This document shows positions 17,682-25,206 of a DNA stretch of 64,000 nt, one piece after another. The stretch is from Pontiella desulfatans (GTDB lineage Bacteria > Verrucomicrobiota > Kiritimatiellia > Kiritimatiellales > Pontiellaceae). The DNA lies in assembly GCF_900890425.1 (NCBI RefSeq), contig NZ_CAAHFG010000005.1, positions 248,001-312,000 on the forward strand. Direction: 5' to 3'. The notes below the pieces were generated by a model. That model was not told the origin of the DNA, made no database searches, and saw only the letters and a program-made list of their open reading frames with translations. Numbering within the stretch: the first letter of the stretch is position 1; each line of letters opens with the position of its first letter. The translations under genes were made by a program, and so were the position numbers.

Positions 17682-20330
17682 ATGAAGACGTTGCTGCTGA
17701 TGGTTGCGCTGCTGTGCGCGTTTGGGGTGCTGGCAAAGGATTTCGAGACGGCCGGGAACGGGATACGCAACTTGGTTCCCGGCACGGTCAAGGGAACGCC
17801 GGTGTTGTTCGTTTCCGAGATCGACGGAGCGGTTTCGTGTTACAAGGCGGATGGCTCGTTGCTTTGGCGCAACCCCTCCGAAGATCCGGCGGTGATGTTC
17901 GAGATCGAAGCGGTGGATCTCGATGCCGACGGACGCGACGACTTGCTGGCGGCCAGTGGCGATGGCCATATCCATTGTTGGAATGCGGATGGAACGCTGA
18001 AGTGGAAATTCAATCCGGGCCACAAGGTGCGCTTTTCCGAAGTCGCCGTGGTTGGAACGGGCCAGCGCGCCCAAATCTTTGCGGGCGGCAACGACTCCAC
18101 CCTCTATGAGCTCGATGCAACCGGCAAGCTGCGGTCCGAAACCCCGATCGACGGGGTGGTGCGCAAGATCGAGGCGGGCCATTTCCTGAACCGGAACAAA
18201 CCCTCGCTTTTCGTAATGACCTACTCCCACGATAAGTTCCGCTGGGAGTTCATGGGCTTGCTCGATCCCGAAACAAAGAAGGTGCAGCGGCAATTGGATG
18301 GCAAGAATCCGCCTTCCAAGGATTGGGGAACGTTGATGGTCACCGATCTTTCCGTTGCCGACCTGGATCGGGATGGCCTCGACGACCTGCTCTTCTTCGG
18401 ATCGTCGAAGGATGGGCTGGGCACGTTCATTGCCCTGGATGCCGGTTTCCGGGAACAGGCAAAACAGGTCGGGAGCCGGAAGCACAAACAGCGCTATGCC
18501 CACGTGCAGGGTCAATGCCTGCTGCCGGTCCGCGAGGAAGTGGCTTTCCAGTATGGCGGCGTGCTTTATGTCTGCGACCTGAAAGGCAACCTGATCGAAA
18601 CCACGGGCGAAAAATACCGCGGACTCCTGTTCAACGATTTTGCGCTCGAACCGGTAACGGGGACGCTTTTTGCCGGTGGCCAGATCGGTGGCGGAAACAC
18701 GGTCTATTCCTATCCCCTCAAGGGCGACGGCTGGTGGAAGGCGGAACATGTGCTCCGGGGCCGCCTGGCCGAGGTGGAACGGAACCTCGAAACGCTCTAC
18801 CGCCAGGCGCTCGACTTTAAGCCGCCGACCTACCAGCAACCCGCCAAAAAAGAGTGGGTCATGATTACGGGCGTCGATGAATTGCCGGAGGTGGCCAGGC
18901 TGGACGCCGCCAAAATCACATTTGTCCAGCAGGTCGGCATGCAGGAAAACACCGACCGCGCCGAGCTGGTGGCGGCCATGGGCGAGGAGGCGTTGAAACG
19001 CGACAAGCGGATGGGCTACGACCAAACCCGCGAAGAGATCGTGGCACTGGCCCGCGAACTCGAAAAGAACGGCGAACCGTTTGTCGCCTGGGCGGGGCAT
19101 GGCAACGACCCGTTCATTACGCAGATCGATACGATGGAGCAGGTGCTTGAGGTTGCGCCGAACACCTGCTACGGCTTCATCTACGCCGAGATGCACGACA
19201 TCCACGATCCGCGCGTGCACCACTTCATCAACGAATATGTGCCGCGCCTGGCCAAGGCCTGCCGGAAGCACGGACGGGCGAAGCTCTACTTCCGCTACAA
19301 GAACGTGTTCTGGGCGGCCAGCTCGCACCAGGAGCCATGGAAGGATTTGTTCTTTTCGGGCAAGTATAACGACATCCTCGTGCCCTCCGCCGAGGATACC
19401 AACTCCCGCACGCAGGACATCAACTTCACCGGCCGCGTCGGCATGCTCGTTGCCGGCTACATCGACGATTTCGCCACGCGCCTGGTGGACGACAACCCAA
19501 CCAGTTGGCGCCCACTCTCGCCGGGCGGGCAGCGGTCGGTCTCGCCCTACTTGCGCAACGGCGCGCTGCTCGCCGCCTATGGTGCGCGCTACGGCATCCT
19601 GTTCGGTATCGGCTATCTCGAAGACCCGGGCATGAACATCCTTTTCGCGCTGATGAAGTCCGGCGTGCTGCCGGTGGTCGATAAGGAGGACATTCTCTCG
19701 ATTAGCTCATGGCACCTGATCCAGGAGGCCGACGAGGATCACATCCACACCATCGACGACGGCCACAACATGAAGACCTATTCGAAGGAAAACGAAGATG
19801 CCGTCCTTTCGGTCGCCCAGGTGGCCTGGTGCGGCGCGAGCCTGCCGGACCATGACTATTCCAAACAGGCGCTCGGTGTTGCATACCGCTGGCTCAACTT
19901 CCTGCCCGAAATGCCCAACGGCCTCGTGCCGATCGTGCCCGTGGAATATGCGCCGAAGCTCATCGAGCGCAAAACGCCGTTCACCGTCAGCGATACCAAG
20001 GTGGGTTTTGTGGATGGCGAAAAGGTTTCCGCCAAGGCGTTCGGCCCCCTCATCGGCAACGCCGCCAGGGAAGGGGCCGCCAAGATGCCCGTTGTTGTGA
20101 AGGGCGCTTCCTGGAGCGCGATCCGTCTCGATGCCAAACACATCCGCGTGGTGCTGATCGACCCCGGCTACATCGACCCGCAGGAGCGCGCCGCCACGAT
20201 CCATTTCAATGGGAAGGCGCCCGCGAGCGCACTGGACATCCTCTCCGGCGAAAACCTATCGGTTGATGGTGCGTCCACCCAACTCACCGTACCGGCCGGT
20301 TCCATGCGCTTCATCGATTTGAGCTATTGA
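17682..20330 (+). CDS. Exported beta-propeller plus catalytic-domain protein, GH150 lambda-carrageenase-like layout
   Basis: ATG 17682 follows GAGGAG and opens a signal peptide (MKTLLLMVALLCAFGVLA), giving 882 residues. Residues about 20-370 form a beta-propeller of the PQQ/FG-GAP kind, with calcium-type loops DLDADGRDDLLAAS (about 79) and DLDRDGLDDLLFFG (about 226). From about 390 (KEWVMITGVDELPEVARLD) an unfamiliar large domain begins, with conserved-looking AWAGHGNDPF, YAEMHDIHDPRVHHF and PSAEDTNSRTQDINFTGRVG stretches, and a beta-rich C-terminus. The size and the propeller-then-catalytic order recall lambda-carrageenase (GH150, about 940 residues). This rests on memory of that architecture and on the sulfatase-rich setting, not on an alignment. 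It is probably an endo-acting enzyme on a sulfated galactan. Confidence 0.5.
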   Translation: MKTLLLMVALLCAFGVLAKDFETAGNGIRNLVPGTVKGTPVLFVSEIDGAVSCYKADGSLLWRNPSEDPAVMFEIEAVDLDADGRDDLLAASGDGHIHCWNADGTLKWKFNPGHKVRFSEVAVVGTGQRAQIFAGGNDSTLYELDATGKLRSETPIDGVVRKIEAGHFLNRNKPSLFVMTYSHDKFRWEFMGLLDPETKKVQRQLDGKNPPSKDWGTLMVTDLSVADLDRDGLDDLLFFGSSKDGLGTFIALDAGFREQAKQVGSRKHKQRYAHVQGQCLLPVREEVAFQYGGVLYVCDLKGNLIETTGEKYRGLLFNDFALEPVTGTLFAGGQIGGGNTVYSYPLKGDGWWKAEHVLRGRLAEVERNLETLYRQALDFKPPTYQQPAKKEWVMITGVDELPEVARLDAAKITFVQQVGMQENTDRAELVAAMGEEALKRDKRMGYDQTREEIVALARELEKNGEPFVAWAGHGNDPFITQIDTMEQVLEVAPNTCYGFIYAEMHDIHDPRVHHFINEYVPRLAKACRKHGRAKLYFRYKNVFWAASSHQEPWKDLFFSGKYNDILVPSAEDTNSRTQDINFTGRVGMLVAGYIDDFATRLVDDNPTSWRPLSPGGQRSVSPYLRNGALLAAYGARYGILFGIGYLEDPGMNILFALMKSGVLPVVDKEDILSISSWHLIQEADEDHIHTIDDGHNMKTYSKENEDAVLSVAQVAWCGASLPDHDYSKQALGVAYRWLNFLPEMPNGLVPIVPVEYAPKLIERKTPFTVSDTKVGFVDGEKVSAKAFGPLIGNAAREGAAKMPVVVKGASWSAIRLDAKHIRVVLIDPGYIDPQERAATIHFNGKAPASALDILSGENLSVDGASTQLTVPAGSMRFIDLSY

Positions 20331-20349
20331 TCGCTGCAAGAATACTAGG

Positions 20350-20377
20350 TTTGTTCCTGGGCTGCGCCCGGAACAAA
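20350..20377 (+). terminator. Probable terminator hairpin after the propeller enzyme
   Basis: TTTGTTCC and GGAACAAA flank GGGC and GCCC, making a stem of about 12 bp with one bulge, 20 bp after the stop. There is no T-run, so it may be a rho-aided stop or an mRNA-end protector. Confidence 0.5.
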
Positions 20378-20403
20378 AGGCCTTCGGCAGCCGATGCAAA
20401 GCC

Positions 20404-20467
20404 GTAGCTCGCATATCCGATGCGAGTTCACGCTGCCCAGGAAACGCGGATCGGATATCCGCGCTAC
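20404..20467. repeat. Twin-hairpin repeat copy 3
   Basis: It begins GTAGCTCGCATATCCGATG and ends CGGATATCCGCGCTAC. Hairpin loops are ATCCG and CGGAT, exactly complementary. The linker between hairpins has its own sequence. Confidence 0.92.
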
Positions 20468-20512
20468 GCCGAACAACATGTTGTGCTGGCCCTTCGGGGA
20501 AGGGCCTAAACT

Positions 20513-20543
20513 GGAGGGACGGGTTCCACCCCGTCCGCCGCTC
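20513..20543. repeat. GGAGGGACGGG hairpin repeat
   Basis: GGAGGGACGGGTTCCACCCC then GTCCGCCGCT; GGACGGG pairs with CCCGTCC. A near-identical unit is at 29066. Confidence 0.75.
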
Positions 20544-20692
20544 GTGGGGGAACAAGGGTGTGGCAAGGCGTTGGCGGAAATCCACATATTTAATGTTGGA
20601 TCCCATATATACGGGAGGGCGGGGGCATCATAGCGTATCGACTTGAATTGGGCGCTTTGTGGCTCCCTCATGCCGAGAAAAAAGGGAAACCA

Positions 20693-21481
20693 ATGAAAAT
20701 GAAAAAACAGATTGTTTTACTGGCGATGTCAGCTGCCATGCTCAGCGCACAGGCTGTTGTGATTGATTTTACAGACAACTCCGCGTATCCGGTTGGCAAC
20801 CGCCTGCACGACCACTCGGACTGGTGGAGCCACGGCGCGGGTGCCGCCGAAAGTGTAACCAATACCGCCAGCGGTGCTTTGGTTTCCGGCAATGCCGACG
20901 CCGCATGGGACTCCTACCGCTACCTGGGCGAAGTCTACACGCCGGATATTGGCGACACGATTACCTCCAGCATCGATTTCACGTTCAATCTGACCGGTGG
21001 CAATGGCTGGGCGGAGGTGATAAACACAGGAATACGCAGTTCGGCCAACGACAACCTCATTGCCAATTTCAGCCGCGCAGGAAACGGCAACGGCCCAACC
21101 TCCGAATTCTCCCTTGAGTTTGGCGGTGGCGAAACCATCTTCTACGGTTCCGATCTTGGCTTTACCGGCTTGAACCAAGCCAGCGCTCTGCTGACGCTGA
21201 CCTATGCAATGACAAAGACGGCCGATGACACCTGGGATGGAACCGCGACGATCTTTAGTGCCGCGACGTTATTCACCACGAATCGAACCGTAACCGGGAT
21301 AAACTTTGCCGACACCGCATCGAACTATGGCGTTTGGGGCACGGGACGCGAAGACGGTGCCATCGGCCTCAATAGCCGCACCGTGAGTGAATTCACTGTG
21401 ATCCCGGAACCGGCCACGCTTGGCCTGGTGGTTGCCGTGGGAACCGGCGTACTCTTTATCCGCCGCCGCTTCATGCTCTGA
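20693..21481 (+). CDS. PEP-CTERM sorted exported protein
   Basis: ATG 20693 opens a signal peptide (MKMKKQIVLLAMSAAMLSAQA) of a 262-residue protein. The C-terminus has the PEP-CTERM sorting signal: VIPEPATLGLVV, a hydrophobic helix, and an Arg cluster (RRR) before the end. Proteins with this tail are handled by an exosortase and usually end up on or outside the cell surface. The middle is beta-rich (LTGGNGWAEV, SEFSLEFGGGETIFYGSD) and looks like a lectin-like jelly roll. No exosortase gene is in the window. It may bind the sulfated polysaccharide or form extracellular material. Confidence 0.85.
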   Translation: MKMKKQIVLLAMSAAMLSAQAVVIDFTDNSAYPVGNRLHDHSDWWSHGAGAAESVTNTASGALVSGNADAAWDSYRYLGEVYTPDIGDTITSSIDFTFNLTGGNGWAEVINTGIRSSANDNLIANFSRAGNGNGPTSEFSLEFGGGETIFYGSDLGFTGLNQASALLTLTYAMTKTADDTWDGTATIFSAATLFTTNRTVTGINFADTASNYGVWGTGREDGAIGLNSRTVSEFTVIPEPATLGLVVAVGTGVLFIRRRFML

Positions 21482-21615
21482 TCAAATCCCGCCCCGGCAA
21501 AGCCGGAACCTGATATAAGCCACGGAAGAACACGGACAAACGCGGATGTATAACAGAAAAACGCTAAAGCATTTCCCGCTTATTTGACGCATTGCACTGA
21601 CTCGTAAAAAAGAGC

Positions 21616-21686
21616 AGCAACGAATGTAGGTAAAACAACGAATCCGGCGTGCCGTGCTATTCGATGTTTTTCCTACATTCGTTGCT
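21616..21686. repeat. 71-bp near-perfect palindrome
   Basis: AGCAACGAATGTAGG at the left and CCTACATTCGTTGCT at the right extend to 28-bp arms with two mismatches around a 15-nt loop. It looks like a small non-autonomous element or REP-type sequence. Confidence 0.85.
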
Positions 21687-21858
21687 GATAATAATACAGT
21701 TTGGCCGATGGCACGTTTGCGACAAACTAAACCGAAGTTGCTTTTAAGATAGCGAAGCCAAGCAAACACATGCCTTTGTGCTTTTTCAGTGCGCAATTGC
21801 CACCGAAATTCCAACAGGATTGAACTCCCTGCCCATTCACTTCTCAGGGTGCGGAAGT

Positions 21859-21985
21859 GATACCAAATTAAACTGATTCGTTTTTTTACCACAGAGGGCA
21901 CTGAGGCACAGAGGAGCGGGGTTGCTATATTTCTCTGTGCCTCAGTGTCCTCTGTGGTGAGACCATTCAAGTTAAGTTCCTATGA
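21859..21985. repeat. ACCACAGAG-family palindromic element, fullest copy
   Basis: Starts GATACCAAATTAAACTG, core ACCACAGAGGGCACTGAGGC pairing with GCCTCAGTGTCCTCTGTGGT, ends CAAGTTAAGTTCCTATGA. The outermost parts are weakly inverted (11 of 16 positions), so the unit may be a miniature mobile element. Confidence 0.85.
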
Positions 21986-22009
21986 TTCGTGCAATAACTT
22001 GCCACATCC

Positions 22010-22192
22010 GTACTACTATCCGTCAATTTCTTGTTTTCCTGGCAAATTTTTTACCACCCGCTGCGCTAGAGGACTCTGAGGCACAGAGGGTTAGGATGCT
22101 CTGTGTCTCTGAGATCTCTGTGGTAAAAAATCCGTGTCTTCGGTGTTCATCTGTAGCTTCATATAATTTGGTTGCGGCACCGCTGCTCCAGG
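22010..22192. repeat. 183-bp segment duplicated at 52979-53162
   Basis: From GTACTACTATCCGTC to CACCGCTGCTCCAGG the two copies differ by one inserted C and one A/T change. It contains a CTCTGAGGCACAGAG / CTCTGTGTCTCTGAG palindrome, so it is a larger member of the ACCACAGAG family or carries one. Confidence 0.95.
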
Positions 22193-22221
22193 TTTATCAG
22201 TGTTCATCTGTGGCCCATTCC

Positions 22222-22441
22222 CGCATCTAGGATAAAGCATTTCCGTTTTGTTGACGCAGGTGAAAGGCCGTGCCGCAGGCATCCTGCCTGCCCCGCCGCC
22301 AAGCCGCACCGTCGCCGCCTCGCCTGCCCGCCGCCAGTCCGTACCAAGGCGTCGCCAAGTCGTACCGCAGGCGGCCCGCCTGCCACGTCGCCATGCCCCG
22401 TCGCCTCCGGCATCCGGCAAAAACACATTCTATAGATGCGG
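22222..22441. repeat. GC-rich element with inverted ends, left of the higBA module
   Basis: The left end CCGCATCTAGGATAAAGC and the right end TCTATAGATGCGG are inverted relatives. In between are degenerate units of about 36 bp with GCAGGCATCCTGCCTGC hairpins. The right end (CCGGCAAAAACACAT then TAGATGCGGTA) recurs at 23466-23492. Confidence 0.7.
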
Positions 22442-22683
22442 TAACTAAATAGAGTGAGGATAACCACAAAGTTGCCCTTCCATATGCAAATTTTGCATAT
22501 CCCCCGAATCCGTCGTTCAACTATGCCTGCTACCGCGCTTAATCAAGCTTTAAATCGACGGGTGGAACGGTACGCATTATGGTGTTTCCCTGTTTCAATC
22601 CTATAAAGACGACGTTCGTTCATTCAACGTTCGCCAGAAAACAACCTTGCCCTATAACGATATGCGTTATACCCTGCATTCCA

Positions 22684-22965
22684 ATGATTGAAACATTCAA
22701 ATGCAAAGAGACTGAAAAGATATATTCCAGGCAATACTCAAAGAAGTTGCCCACGAAAATTCAGCAAATTGCGTTTAGAAAACTACGCATGCTGAATCGA
22801 AGCTCAAATATTGATGATTTGCGAATACCTCCAGCTAATAGATTGGAGGCCCTATCCGGAAACAGAAAAGGACAGCACAGCATCAGAATTAATCAACAGT
22901 GGCGAATCTGTTTTCAATGGAAAGATGGTAATGCATTCAATGTTGAAATTGTTGACTATCATTGA
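22684..22965 (+). CDS. higB: HigB-type RelE-fold toxin
   Basis: A 93-residue toxin. ATG 22684 is chosen because the longer frame from 22579 adds residues unlike the family. Family marks are YSKKLPTKIQQIAFRKLRML, LRIPPANRLEALSGNRKGQ and the C-terminal SIRINQQWRICFQW. These ribosome-dependent mRNA interferases cut mRNA until the partner antitoxin binds them. The antitoxin follows at 9 bp, the toxin-first order usual for higBA. The region is AT-richer than the enzyme genes around it and is bracketed by related GC-rich repeats, suggesting arrival as a unit. Confidence 0.88.
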   Translation: MIETFKCKETEKIYSRQYSKKLPTKIQQIAFRKLRMLNRSSNIDDLRIPPANRLEALSGNRKGQHSIRINQQWRICFQWKDGNAFNVEIVDYH

Positions 22966-22974
22966 GGTTATAAC

Positions 22975-23271
22975 ATGAGAAAAATTGCTCCAGTACATCC
23001 GGGAGAAATCCTGAACGAAGAATTCCTGAAACCAATGGAAATCAGCCAGAATAAATTAGGTAGAGATCTTGCCGTATCTCCCAGACGAATTAACGAAATC
23101 GTTCATGGGAAAAGAAGTGTAACTGCAGATACAGCATTACGTCTTTCTGTCTATTTTGGAAATTCAGCATCTTTCTGGCTAGGTCTTCAGATGGATTATG
23201 ATCTCGATGTGGCAGAAGACACCGTGTCCGACAAAATTCATAAAGAAGTCCACCAGCTTGCCGTTGCATAA
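22975..23271 (+). CDS. higA: HigA-type antitoxin with XRE helix-turn-helix
   Basis: A 98-residue antitoxin. It opens with the HigA signature HPGEILNEEFLKPMEISQNK, and RINEIVHGKRSVTADTALRL is the recognition part of the helix-turn-helix, with FWLGLQ closing the domain. It should bind HigB and repress the shared promoter. It starts 9 bp after higB. It is a distant relative of the minus-strand HigA at 45020, which shares HPG, RVNEIVRGKR and FWLNLQ, so the two modules came from a common stock rather than one recent duplication. Confidence 0.9.
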   Translation: MRKIAPVHPGEILNEEFLKPMEISQNKLGRDLAVSPRRINEIVHGKRSVTADTALRLSVYFGNSASFWLGLQMDYDLDVAEDTVSDKIHKEVHQLAVA

Positions 23272-23312
23272 TAATCGGCGAGCCAGGTTGGACTTTACGT
23301 GAAAAACGCAGG

Positions 23313-23500
23313 CTGATTCTTAACGACAGGCATCCCGCCCGCCCCGTCGCAAGTCCATACCGCGGGCGTCCCGCCTGCCCCGCCGCCAAGCCGTCCCGCA
23401 GGCATCCTGCCTGCCCCGTCGCCAGTCCGTACCAAGTCGTCTCGCCTGCCCCGCCGCCGGCCTCCGGCAAAAACACATGCTTTAGATGCGGTATCCCGTC
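23313..23500. repeat. GC-rich array right of the higBA module
   Basis: About 3.5 degenerate units of 35-37 bp built on AGGCATCCTGCCTGCCCCG, ending CCTCCGGCAAAAACACAT then TTTAGATGCGGTA. Same orientation as the element at 22222-22441, so the toxin-antitoxin pair lies between direct copies. The rest of the gap to the next gene at 23715 holds a small hairpin at 23566 and nothing else recognised. Confidence 0.75.
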
Positions 23501-23565
23501 AAAAAAATTCTAGCTGATACCTTTTGGGTACGGGATGAGCTCGCGCCAGCAGACGTGGCCGCCGC

Positions 23566-23590
23566 GGACGGGTGGGACACTCGTCCCTAC
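23566..23590. repeat. GTGGGACAC hairpin repeat
   Basis: GGACGGGTGGGACACTCGTC followed by CCTAC; GGACG pairs with CGTCC. A cleaner copy is at 45761 (GGACAAGTGGGACACTTGTC). Confidence 0.6.
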
Positions 23591-23714
23591 CTCATTCACC
23601 TGTCTGGCAAAATGGCGTATGTTTTAAACGCATCGTTGCCTATTGTTGCCGGTGCGCAGGGTGTACACATACTGTTCTCTATAACTATTTAGGAATCGTG
23701 AAGGAGCAGGTGTG

Positions 23715-25109
23715 ATGAAAAGGGCTTTATGGGTGGCTGTAGCGATGTTGGCGGCGGTTGTGGTGGATGCGCGCAAACCGAACGTGATCTTTATCCTGGC
23801 CGACGACCTCGGCTATGGCGACCTCGGTTGCTATGGGCAGACGATGTTCGAAACGCCGAACATCGATGCGCTGGCGAAGCGCGGGATGAAGTTCACCAAC
23901 CATTATTCCGGATCGACCGTTTGCGCGCCGTCGCGCTGCGCGCTGTTGACGGGCTATCACATGGGCAACGCGGTCGTGCGCGGCAATGCCGAGATGAAAC
24001 CCGAGGGCCAGCAGCCGATGCCGGCCGACACCTACACCGCCGCGCACCACTTCAAGAAGTCCGGCTACAAGACGGGCGTGTTTGGCAAGTGGGGGCTTGG
24101 CATGACCGGCTCCGGCAGCGACCCGATGCAGATGGGCTTCGACCGTTTCTACGGCTACAACTGCCAGCGTATTGCCCACTGCTACTATCCGGCCTGGATG
24201 TGGAGCAACGGCGAGCGCGAGTTCCTGTGGGGCAACGTGTCGTCGTTCAGCAAAGACTATGCGCCGGACTTCATCCACCAGGAGACGCTCAAGTTTATCC
24301 GCGAAAACAAGGACGAGCCATTCTACTGCTACTATGCCCTCGTGCAACCGCACGCCGACATGATTGCCCCCGAGGAATACATGCAGAAGCATCGCGGAAA
24401 ATATTTGCCGGAACTCAACTATGAAGAGGACTACTACATTGGGCAGCCGGAAGGCCACGCCGCGTTTGCGGCCATGGTCAACATTCTCGACGACTATGTT
24501 GGCGAAGTGATGGCCGAGCTCGACAAGCTGGGCATCGCCGACGACACGCTCGTTATTTTTACGTCCGACAACGGCGCGCACGAAGAGGGTGGGGCCGACC
24601 CGGAATACTTCGACTCCAACGGCGTCTGGAAAGGCTTCAAGCGCGATCTCTACGAAGGCGGCATCCACGTCCCGATGATTGCCACCTGGCCGGGCAGGAT
24701 TCAGGAAGGCGTCGTGAGCGACCACATTTCCGCCTTCTGGGATTTCCTGCCCACCGTAGCCGAGCTGACCGGCGAGCCATTGCCGAAGCCGGTGGATGGA
24801 AAATCCTACCTGCCGACGCTGTTGGGCCAGGATATCCAGGCCGAGCACGACTATCTCTATTGGGAGTTCGCCATGAAGGGCGGGCGCAAGGCGATCCGCA
24901 AAGGCAAGTGGAAGGGCGTCGTCTACGACATCCTTAAGCGGACCGACGCACCACTGGAACTCTACGACCTCGAAAAGGATCCCGGCGAAACCACCGACCT
25001 GGCCGGCGAGTTCCCCGAAGTGGCCTCCGAGTTGAGCACGCTTATCAAGCAGGCCCGCAAACCGTCGCACCTCGACAAATGGAACTTCCCCGAATTAAAA
25101 AAGAAGTAA
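23715..25109 (+). CDS. Exported S1-type sulfatase, arylsulfatase A-like
   Basis: A 464-residue sulfatase with AAGGAG upstream; ATG 23715 is preferred to GTG 23712. The signal peptide is MKRALWVAVAMLAAVVVDA. NVIFILADDLGYGDLGCYGQ is a textbook metal-ligand region, and CAPSR followed by CALLTG is the active-site motif (Cys about 70). GKWGLG, TSDNGAHEEGG and YDLEKDPGETTDLA complete the family pattern. Together with the next gene it forms a two-sulfatase unit separated only by a palindrome. It acts outside the cytoplasm on sulfated sugars. Confidence 0.94.
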   Translation: MKRALWVAVAMLAAVVVDARKPNVIFILADDLGYGDLGCYGQTMFETPNIDALAKRGMKFTNHYSGSTVCAPSRCALLTGYHMGNAVVRGNAEMKPEGQQPMPADTYTAAHHFKKSGYKTGVFGKWGLGMTGSGSDPMQMGFDRFYGYNCQRIAHCYYPAWMWSNGEREFLWGNVSSFSKDYAPDFIHQETLKFIRENKDEPFYCYYALVQPHADMIAPEEYMQKHRGKYLPELNYEEDYYIGQPEGHAAFAAMVNILDDYVGEVMAELDKLGIADDTLVIFTSDNGAHEEGGADPEYFDSNGVWKGFKRDLYEGGIHVPMIATWPGRIQEGVVSDHISAFWDFLPTVAELTGEPLPKPVDGKSYLPTLLGQDIQAEHDYLYWEFAMKGGRKAIRKGKWKGVVYDILKRTDAPLELYDLEKDPGETTDLAGEFPEVASELSTLIKQARKPSHLDKWNFPELKKK

Positions 25110-25189
25110 ACCACGGAATACACTGAATACACGGAACTGACTCGGCATCTGGTTTCCGTGTATTCCGTGTATTCAGTGTATTCCGTGGT
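25110..25189. repeat. Perfect 27-bp inverted repeat between two sulfatases
   Basis: ACCACGGAATACACTGAATA (continuing CACGGAA) at 25110-25136 is exactly reversed at 25163-25189, around a 26-nt loop. It starts at the base after the sulfatase stop codon and ends 17 bp before the next ATG. It is an extreme form of the ACCACAGAG-type family. Confidence 0.95.
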
Positions 25190-25206
25190 CAAAATGGAGT
25201 TTGATC

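Larger units (their letters stand above)
21482..22683. other. Gene-free repeat island, about 1.2 kb
   Basis: No convincing gene is seen on either strand. The stretch is a mosaic of repeats: a 71-bp palindrome (21616-21686), an ACCACAGAG-type element (21859-21985), a 183-bp segment duplicated at 52979, and a GC-rich element with inverted ends (22222-22441). AAAGCATTTCC followed by TTGACGCA occurs at both about 21569 and 22233, showing further copies of pieces. Confidence 0.75.

Noticed and set aside
17664-19328. Minus-strand frame of 554 codons opposite the propeller enzyme
   Set aside because: Same antisense composition and no signal, domain or ribosome site; the plus-strand gene has a clear signal peptide and calcium-type repeats.
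22228-22467. Several overlapping 60-110 codon frames in the GC-rich array
   Set aside because: They are low-complexity translations of the repeat in all frames.
23313-23480. Tandem GC-rich units that could suggest a CRISPR array
   Set aside because: Units are degenerate, 35-37 bp with no unique spacers between fixed repeats, and no cas genes are near.
22222-23500. Integron-type cassette reading of the higBA region
   Set aside because: The flanking repeats do not show the attC core sites or fold that I know, and no integrase is visible; a repeat-flanked module is the safer description.
23486-23692. 68-codon plus-strand frame after the GC-rich array
   Set aside because: It starts in repeat DNA, runs through a hairpin repeat and has no ribosome site or similarity.
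23727-25070. Minus-strand frame of 447 codons opposite a sulfatase
   Set aside because: A shadow of the sulfatase gene, with no conserved motif.
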